Shown: piece after piece, positions 59,856 to 64,000 of the stretch
Position numbering within the stretch: position 1 is the stretch's first letter
Layout: each line of letters opens with the position of its first letter
Notes under the pieces: generated by a model
What the model was told of the DNA's origin: nothing
Seen by the model: only the letters and a program-made list of their open reading frames with translations
Databases searched by the model: none
Program-made: the position numbers and the translations under genes
DNA from: Bacteroidia bacterium
GTDB taxonomy: Bacteria; Bacteroidota; Bacteroidia; Bacteroidales; Prolixibacteraceae
Assembly: GCA_026391315.1 (NCBI GenBank)
Contig: JAPLDT010000046.1
Location: 1 to 64,000 of the forward strand
Length of the DNA stretch: 64,000 nucleotides
Reading direction: 5' to 3'

Positions 59856-60137
59856 TTATTTGAACAGGTCGGAATGGGTACCTGTGTATAAAAACAGAAG
59901 GGTCAAAACCGTGTCGTTTTGTTGCCAAACCAATAGCCAGTCGGGTTTAATGTGGCATTCCCAGCATCCTGTATATTTTCCGGAAAGCTTGTGGGGTTTG
60001 TATTTATCAGGAAGGTTACCGGATTGGGCAAGTAATGACATTACATTTTTGAGAAGGGCCATATTTAACCCTCTTTTTTTGCATAACGCTGCATCTTTCT
60101 CAAACCGGTTGGTTGTTTGAATTTGATACATTTTCAC
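59856..60137 (-). CDS. RelE/ParE-superfamily toxin, YafQ-like
   Basis: Type II toxin, 93 aa, probably a ribosome-dependent mRNA interferase. It matches YafQ in HKLSGKYTGCWECHIKPDWL and the C-terminal TGTHSDLF, with His88 equivalent to the catalytic His of YafQ. Its start overlaps the antitoxin stop by 4 bases (antitoxin first), the usual order for such modules. It lies convergent to the integrase gene, with 9 bases between the stops. Confidence 0.92.
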   Translation of the reverse strand: MKMYQIQTTNRFEKDAALCKKRGLNMALLKNVMSLLAQSGNLPDKYKPHKLSGKYTGCWECHIKPDWLLVWQQNDTVLTLLFLYTGTHSDLFK

Positions 60138-60325
60138 CGTAATTTCTTGAAAAAGTCGTCAACGCTGTTGTATGTTTTCACCTTTCCTTCCCTGGCTTCT
60201 TTCAAAGACTTATCTATAGCCGGAATAGATGTGGAAGTTTCAAAAACACCCAGCGATAACATAAACTCTAGCGCCTTTTGTGCCTTGTGGTTTTTGGGGT
60301 TGTATTTCAATGTAATTGTGGCCAT
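60134..60325 (-). CDS. Antitoxin of the YafQ-like module
   Basis: Small protein of 63 aa from ATG 60325 (MATITLKYNPKNHKAQKALE). An ATG six codons upstream is possible but would sit nearly on the -7 box. Its N-terminal strand could be a DNA-binding ribbon, and the C-terminal part (EAREGKVKTYNSVDDFFKKL) is a typical antitoxin tail that wraps the toxin. It should neutralise the toxin and repress the pair. The exact family is uncertain; the role follows from the overlap with the toxin gene. Confidence 0.85.
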   Translation of the reverse strand: MATITLKYNPKNHKAQKALEFMLSLGVFETSTSIPAIDKSLKEAREGKVKTYNSVDDFFKKLR

Positions 60326-60340
60326 GGTATTGAATTTTTG

Positions 60341-60348
60341 CAAAGTTA
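60341..60348 (-). promoter_or_regulatory. Candidate -7 box of the toxin-antitoxin operon
   Basis: On the minus strand TAACTTTG fits TAnnTTTG, ending 15 bases before the antitoxin ATG at 60325. The upstream TTG element is weak or absent. Confidence 0.45.
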
Positions 60349-60396
60349 TGAAAATATTTATTGAGGGATTTTCTTTTATAGTAAAAAAGGAATATC

Positions 60397-60987
60397 CTAT
60401 TCGGACTTTTGTGGGGTTGTAGCCTGTTTTGCTTCTTCTTTCAACTCTTTTACCAGCAATTCAAAATTTTCCTTCCTGTTTTTCTTGTGATAATCCAAGT
60501 CTTTTTCATCAATAAAATCATTATCACGAAGCATCATCAAAATGAAGGTTAAAGCTGATTTTATTGATTCAATAATTAAATCAACAGTGTCAATCTCCTT
60601 TTCTGCAATCTTGTAAGCCATAAACTGCATGGATTTTAATTCAGCAATACTAATACTTTGAATAATTGTAGACTTAAAATTACCATACAATTTTTTCTGA
60701 AGTGCTATAAATTCATCCTTTTCCAGAATTGTCTTTTGCAGAGCCTCGATCTTACTGTTCAATTCCTGAAAATAATCCATTGACTGAGAGTCCGGATCAA
60801 TTAAAGATACCACACTGACACCCAAAGCTCCGGCAATCTTGTTCAAATGATCAACTGTCAGCTCAGTAATGCCAGTTTCTATTTTACTGTAGTTGTTTTG
60901 GGCAATACCAATTTTCTCGCAGATTTGCCTCTGTGTTAAGCCTTTAGACTTTCTTATATCTGCAATCCTTTTAAACACCTCATCCAT
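60397..60987 (-). CDS. XRE-family transcriptional regulator
   Basis: Regulator of 196 aa. The N-terminal helix-turn-helix (about 8-62, KSKGLTQRQICEKIGIAQNN) is a Cro/CI-type domain. A coiled-coil-like segment follows (about 70-100, FQELNSKIEALQKTILEKDE) and an unrecognised helical C-terminal part (LIIESIKSALTFILMMLRDN). It is divergent from the excisionase-like gene, 120 bases apart, and most likely controls the element's lysogeny-like switch. No peptidase domain is visible, so induction by self-cleavage is unlikely. Confidence 0.88.
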   Translation of the reverse strand: MDEVFKRIADIRKSKGLTQRQICEKIGIAQNNYSKIETGITELTVDHLNKIAGALGVSVVSLIDPDSQSMDYFQELNSKIEALQKTILEKDEFIALQKKLYGNFKSTIIQSISIAELKSMQFMAYKIAEKEIDTVDLIIESIKSALTFILMMLRDNDFIDEKDLDYHKKNRKENFELLVKELKEEAKQATTPQKSE

Positions 60988-61032
60988 GATTTAAAACTAA
61001 TCAAAAAAAATCAAAAAAAAAGAATCTATTAA

Positions 61033-61062
61033 TTTGCTTTTATGATTTATTTGGTATATTTG
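61033..61062 (+). promoter_or_regulatory. Promoter of the excisionase-like gene
   Basis: TTTG at 61033-61036 and TATATTTG at 61055-61062 are 18 bases apart, a strong match to the Bacteroidota promoter. Transcription should start near 61069. Confidence 0.6.
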
Positions 61063-61082
61063 TATTATGTATTGGGCATATA

Positions 61083-61109
61083 TTAAATCATTTTAAATCA
61101 TTAAATCAT
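61083..61109 (+). promoter_or_regulatory. Triple TTAAATCAT repeat, possible operator
   Basis: TTAAATCAT occurs at 61083, 61093 and 61101, the last overlapping the start codon of the HTH gene. The divergent XRE gene has TTTTAAATCAT directly at its own start. Placement fits an operator for one of the two regulators, but an A/T-rich translation enhancer would look the same. Confidence 0.4.
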
Positions 61110-61374
61110 GAAGCCAGAATTTTACGTTATCGAAAAACAAGAACTCAAAGAGGCATTTAAGGAGTTTGCCAAAGAAGCCAAAGCCGAAGACCAAACAAAC
61201 CCTGTCGAAGAATCCGAAAGGATGAACAGGTATGAAGCCGCCAAATTTTTAGACGTCTCATATCCTACCATGCACCAATGGACAAAGAAAGGCATTTTGA
61301 AAGAACATGGCCAGGGAAGGAAAAAATTCTATCTGAGGAAAGAACTGATTGAGGTAATGCAACAAAATGCTTAA
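61108..61374 (+). CDS. Excisionase-like HTH protein
   Basis: Small DNA-binding protein, 88 aa. After an acidic, helical N-terminus, residues about 38-85 form a MerR/excisionase-type winged helix (MNRYEAAKFLDVSYPTMHQW, then KKGILKEHGQGRKKFYLRKE). Such proteins bind att-proximal DNA for excision or activate element genes. It precedes the ATPase gene by 3 bases, so the two are co-transcribed. Confidence 0.88.
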   Translation: MKPEFYVIEKQELKEAFKEFAKEAKAEDQTNPVEESERMNRYEAAKFLDVSYPTMHQWTKKGILKEHGQGRKKFYLRKELIEVMQQNA

Positions 61375-61377
61375 ATT

Positions 61378-62931
61378 ATGGAACAGGCCGAAACAATTGT
61401 TTGCATAGAACCTGAAGAAGAAAATATTTCGCCTCCTGCAAAGGATCCTGATCAGGAGATCCAGGATTCAAACTCCGGTGAGATCTTCATTTTTTGGCGG
61501 AGCGAAAGAATTGGTAAATCAGATGTTTGGAAAATTGACCACCTGGCATTTATCTATTTTTTGCGCCATTCCGGATTTAGGCGCTTTGACATAAATGAGG
61601 ACTACATATTTGTAAAAATAAAGGATCACATTATTGAAGAAATACCCATTCACAGGATCCAGGATTTTGTAATGCAACACATCAACACATTGGAAGAAGA
61701 TGATCTCGAAGGAATAACAATACAAGAGCTGCTATCTAAATTCGTCACCTCTCCAGCCATTTACTTTAACGAAAAAAAATTAAGCCTCCTGGGAACCGAA
61801 ACCCAATTGTCATTCAATACTGATGATAAAGAAACCGGATACATTTATTTTAAAAATGGATTTGTAAAGTGCACTTCTGACGGGCACAAGCTCCTCGATT
61901 ACAATGAACTGAAAGGCCATATATTCAAAAACCAAATCAAAACCAGTGATTTTATCGAGGGTTCATCAGATGGGATGTTCTCGAAATTTGTTTTTAATAT
62001 TTCAGGTCAAAACGACAAAAGATTTGAATCTCTTAAAACTTTAATTGGGTACCTGCTTCATAGCTTTTTTGAGACAAAAATGAAAGCGGTGAACCTTACG
62101 GATTCGACTATATCAGAAAATGCGGAAGGCAGAAGCGGAAAAACTTTACTTGGAAGGGCAATCGCCCTGATAAAAATGGTTTGTGAATTATCCGGAAAGG
62201 ATTTTGATCCAAAGAATAAACACAAATATTCTTCTGTAAATCTTGATACTCAAATTGTTTTTTTGAATGACCTACGCAAAAGGTTCGATTTTGAAACCCT
62301 CTTTAATGACATTTCAGACGTTATAACAGTTGACAGGAAGAATCTTCAGCCTTTTACCATTCGCGCCAAAATGCTGATTTCCTCCAATGATACTTTCAAG
62401 ATCGAGGGAGCCAGTGCAAAAGACAGGGTGATTGAATTTGAATTATCAGATCATTATAATGCCAATTATTCTCCGGAAGATGAATTTAAATGCTGGTTCT
62501 TCCGTGATTGGGAAAACGAAGAATGGCAATGTTTTTACAATTTTATGTGTAGCTGCCTTTGCTCTTATCTCAAAAATGGACTTATTGAAGCCGCTCAAAT
62601 CAACCTGGACAAAAGAAAGCTTCTCAGTCAAACAAACCCGGATTTTGTCGCATTCATGAACGAAAAAGTTGAAAATGGAGAGTTTAAGCTCAATGTCGAA
62701 TATATCAAAAAAGAGTTGCACAGGCAATTCCTTACAGCTTATGAAGATTATACAACTGACATATGGCTAAAGAGAACGGCAAATTTCACCAAATACCTAA
62801 AACTATATGCAAAATATTCACTGAAGGCCGAGCCAAGAGATAGGAGGTCAAACGGTAACGACGTGATACTATTTTTCAATAATAACGAGAATCAAACTGC
62901 TGGTGAAAAAGAAATAGAACTTCCATTTTAA
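61378..62931 (+). CDS. D5/SF3-like primase-helicase ATPase of the element
   Basis: Protein of 517 aa. The N-terminal 200 residues are unrecognised. An ATPase core follows: Walker A AEGRSGKT (249-256), a Walker B-like QIVFLNDL ending near Asp298, and a sensor motif MLISSND (332-338), the arrangement of phage and plasmid SF3/D5 helicases. The C-terminal part (about 360-500) includes EFKCWFFRDWENEEWQCFYN and may be a winged-helix tail. It probably unwinds the element's DNA for replication together with the primase encoded after the iteron-like cluster. Confidence 0.8.
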   Translation: MEQAETIVCIEPEEENISPPAKDPDQEIQDSNSGEIFIFWRSERIGKSDVWKIDHLAFIYFLRHSGFRRFDINEDYIFVKIKDHIIEEIPIHRIQDFVMQHINTLEEDDLEGITIQELLSKFVTSPAIYFNEKKLSLLGTETQLSFNTDDKETGYIYFKNGFVKCTSDGHKLLDYNELKGHIFKNQIKTSDFIEGSSDGMFSKFVFNISGQNDKRFESLKTLIGYLLHSFFETKMKAVNLTDSTISENAEGRSGKTLLGRAIALIKMVCELSGKDFDPKNKHKYSSVNLDTQIVFLNDLRKRFDFETLFNDISDVITVDRKNLQPFTIRAKMLISSNDTFKIEGASAKDRVIEFELSDHYNANYSPEDEFKCWFFRDWENEEWQCFYNFMCSCLCSYLKNGLIEAAQINLDKRKLLSQTNPDFVAFMNEKVENGEFKLNVEYIKKELHRQFLTAYEDYTTDIWLKRTANFTKYLKLYAKYSLKAEPRDRRSNGNDVILFFNNNENQTAGEKEIELPF

Positions 62932-62959
62932 AATTATGTACCAATATTTATTTTTTTTT

Positions 62960-63089
62960 ATGCACTTAACGCACTTTATTATATAAATATCTCAATATCA
63001 ATTTTTTAAACAGTGCATAAATTAAAAAATCAAAATTGACTTAATGCACTTAACGCACTTGAAAATTTTAAGACAGTGCATTGAGTGCA
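62960..63089. repeat. Iteron-like cluster, candidate replication origin
   Basis: ATGCACTTAACGCACTT occurs exactly twice, at 62960-62976 and 63044-63060. The inverted core AGTGCA occurs at 63012, 63075 and 63084, and once more as palindromic GTGCAC at 63160-63165. The stretch is very AT-rich and non-coding (62932-63218) and lies between the helicase-like and primase genes, where an origin would be expected. Confidence 0.6.
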
Positions 63090-63218
63090 GGACCAAATCA
63101 TTGAATTCTCAAAAAATCACCTGTATAATTTACTGGATCACAGAATATTAACATGTAAAGTGCACAAAGTTCACTAAAAAAGCAAATACTACACAATAAT
63201 AATAAAAACAGAAAAATC

Positions 63219-64000
63219 ATGAATTGTAAAGAAGCAAAACAGATTAGTATTGTTGGGTACCTCCAGGGGATTGGAATCAGCCCGGACAATATCAGTAATC
63301 AAAAAGCATGGTACAAGTCCCCGCTCCGGAGCGAAGAATCCCCCAGCTTTAAAGTGGACATGGTCAAAAATTTATGGTATGATCATGCGTCCGGTAAAGG
63401 AGGTAATATCATTGACCTGATAGAGCAACTGCACCGAACATCAATAGTTGGAGCTTTACAGATCCTCTCCGGAGCAACCATTGCCCCCGTCTCTCTTTCT
63501 TTTCCCCAGCAAAAAGATCCATCTGCAACCTTTGAGGTTACCAAGATCCAGGAGCTTCAAAACAGGGCTATAATAGCCTACCTGAAAAGCCGGGGAATTT
63601 CATTTGATACCGCCTCAATTTATCTTCAGGAAGCCTACTGGAAGATTGTCAATTCTTCAACCGGCGAGATAAAAAAATATTTTGGAATAGCCTTTCAAAA
63701 CGACCAGGGAGGCCTTGAATTGAATTTTGGACTTGCCGGCAAAAGCATTAAAATGTCAAGTAGTCCAAAGTGGGTGACCACCATCCCTGGGAGTACTACA
63801 AACCTGAACATTTTTGAAGGATTTTTTGATTTTCTGTCTTTTCTCAGATTTTCCAAGATCCGCAAATCCCAGGACACAAATATTATTCTAAACAGTGTTT
63901 CAAACCTTTCAAAAATCATTGATGATCTTTCAGCTTATGAAAGAATAAGCCTATACCTGGACAATGACAATGCCGGCGAAGAAGCTACAAAGCGGATCAT
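63219..64000 (+). CDS. Toprim-domain primase, partial (runs off window)
   Basis: Reading frame open from ATG 63219 to the window end, 260 codons visible. The N-terminus resembles the DnaG CHC2 domain without its cysteines: KSPLRSEESPSFKVDM, then LWYDHASGKGGNIIDLIEQL. A Toprim domain follows, with Glu200 (FEGFFDFLSF) and Asp248-x-Asp250 (LDNDNAGEEAT). This matches primases of Bacteroidota mobilizable elements. It lies downstream of the iteron-like cluster and probably primes element replication or transfer. The C-terminus is not in the window. Confidence 0.88.
   Translation, partial: MNCKEAKQISIVGYLQGIGISPDNISNQKAWYKSPLRSEESPSFKVDMVKNLWYDHASGKGGNIIDLIEQLHRTSIVGALQILSGATIAPVSLSFPQQKDPSATFEVTKIQELQNRAIIAYLKSRGISFDTASIYLQEAYWKIVNSSTGEIKKYFGIAFQNDQGGLELNFGLAGKSIKMSSSPKWVTTIPGSTTNLNIFEGFFDFLSFLRFSKIRKSQDTNIILNSVSNLSKIIDDLSAYERISLYLDNDNAGEEATKRI

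Larger units (their letters stand above)
58385..64000 (+). mobile_element. Left end of an integrative, probably mobilizable element
   Basis: From the tRNA-fragment att site rightward the content changes to integrase, toxin-antitoxin pair, XRE regulator, excisionase-like HTH, D5/SF3-like ATPase, iteron-like repeats and a Toprim primase, in an AT-rich background. This order resembles Bacteroidota integrative and mobilizable elements, in which mobilization genes follow the primase. No relaxase is in the window, and the right end is outside it. Whether it is mobilizable, conjugative or phage-like cannot be settled here. Confidence 0.8.

Overview
The window is a stretch of a Bacteroidota (Bacteroidia-type) chromosome, with the left end of an integrated mobile element at its right edge. 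Evidence for the phylum: a SusC/SusD pair, DUF4296, DUF4251, DUF4397, DUF3857 and DUF4922 proteins, many short lipoprotein signals, few Shine-Dalgarno sites, and upstream boxes of the TTG-N17..20-TAnnTTTG type. No rRNA gene, intact tRNA gene or CRISPR array is visible.

Layout. 0-13 kb is housekeeping: ribosomal protein L32, a bactofilin, a polyprenyl synthase, then a seven-gene minus-strand operon (MlaE permease, MlaF ATPase, DUF4296 lipoprotein, amidohydrolase, radical SAM protein, ComB-like phosphatase, PatB-like C-S lyase), a mannose-1-phosphate guanylyltransferase, an M23 peptidase with a YitT protein, and sucCD. The MlaF ATPase lacks the segment that normally carries Walker B, the D-loop and the switch histidine.

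13-38 kb is a peptidoglycan turnover and recycling island: MurQ etherase and a MurK-like kinase on the minus strand; then on the plus strand a GH9-deacetylase fusion, a transglutaminase lipoprotein, a GHL10 glycosidase, a MurT/COG4299 MurNAc transporter, an amidase-like protein with golvesin-type and FN3 domains, a GT2 glycosyltransferase, a DUF4922 HIT/GalT-like protein, a SpoIID-like protein without signal peptide, an AmpG-like permease with a large inserted loop, an exported NagZ-like GH3 fused to a beta-lactamase-fold domain, an NlpC/P60 lipoprotein and a Tat-exported dipeptide epimerase. Together they would cut peptidoglycan outside the cytoplasm, epimerise its dipeptide, import MurNAc and muropeptides, and turn MurNAc into GlcNAc-6-phosphate. 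GT2, DUF4922 and SpoIID look cytoplasmic and have no assigned step. The gaps hold several families of modular palindromic repeats.

38-49 kb holds SusC/SusD with a DUF4397 lipoprotein, a DUF4251 protein with an internal triplication, a HAD phosphatase, an exported creatininase-family protein, hemolysin III, a DUF4440 lipoprotein, a FadR-type regulator and an unrecognised lipoprotein. A 36-nt exact inverted repeat brackets the 8 kb that contains the epimerase and SusCD. 49-58 kb is a minus-strand array of four DUF3857/transglutaminase-like proteins plus a TPR protein; the two inner copies keep the Cys-His pair and the two outer copies have lost it.

58.4-64 kb is the left end of an integrative (probably mobilizable) element. 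It has an 18-nt tRNA 3'-end fragment as putative att site, a tyrosine integrase, a YafQ-like toxin-antitoxin pair, an XRE regulator divergent from an excisionase-like HTH gene, a D5/SF3-like ATPase, an iteron-like repeat cluster, and a Toprim primase that runs off the window end.
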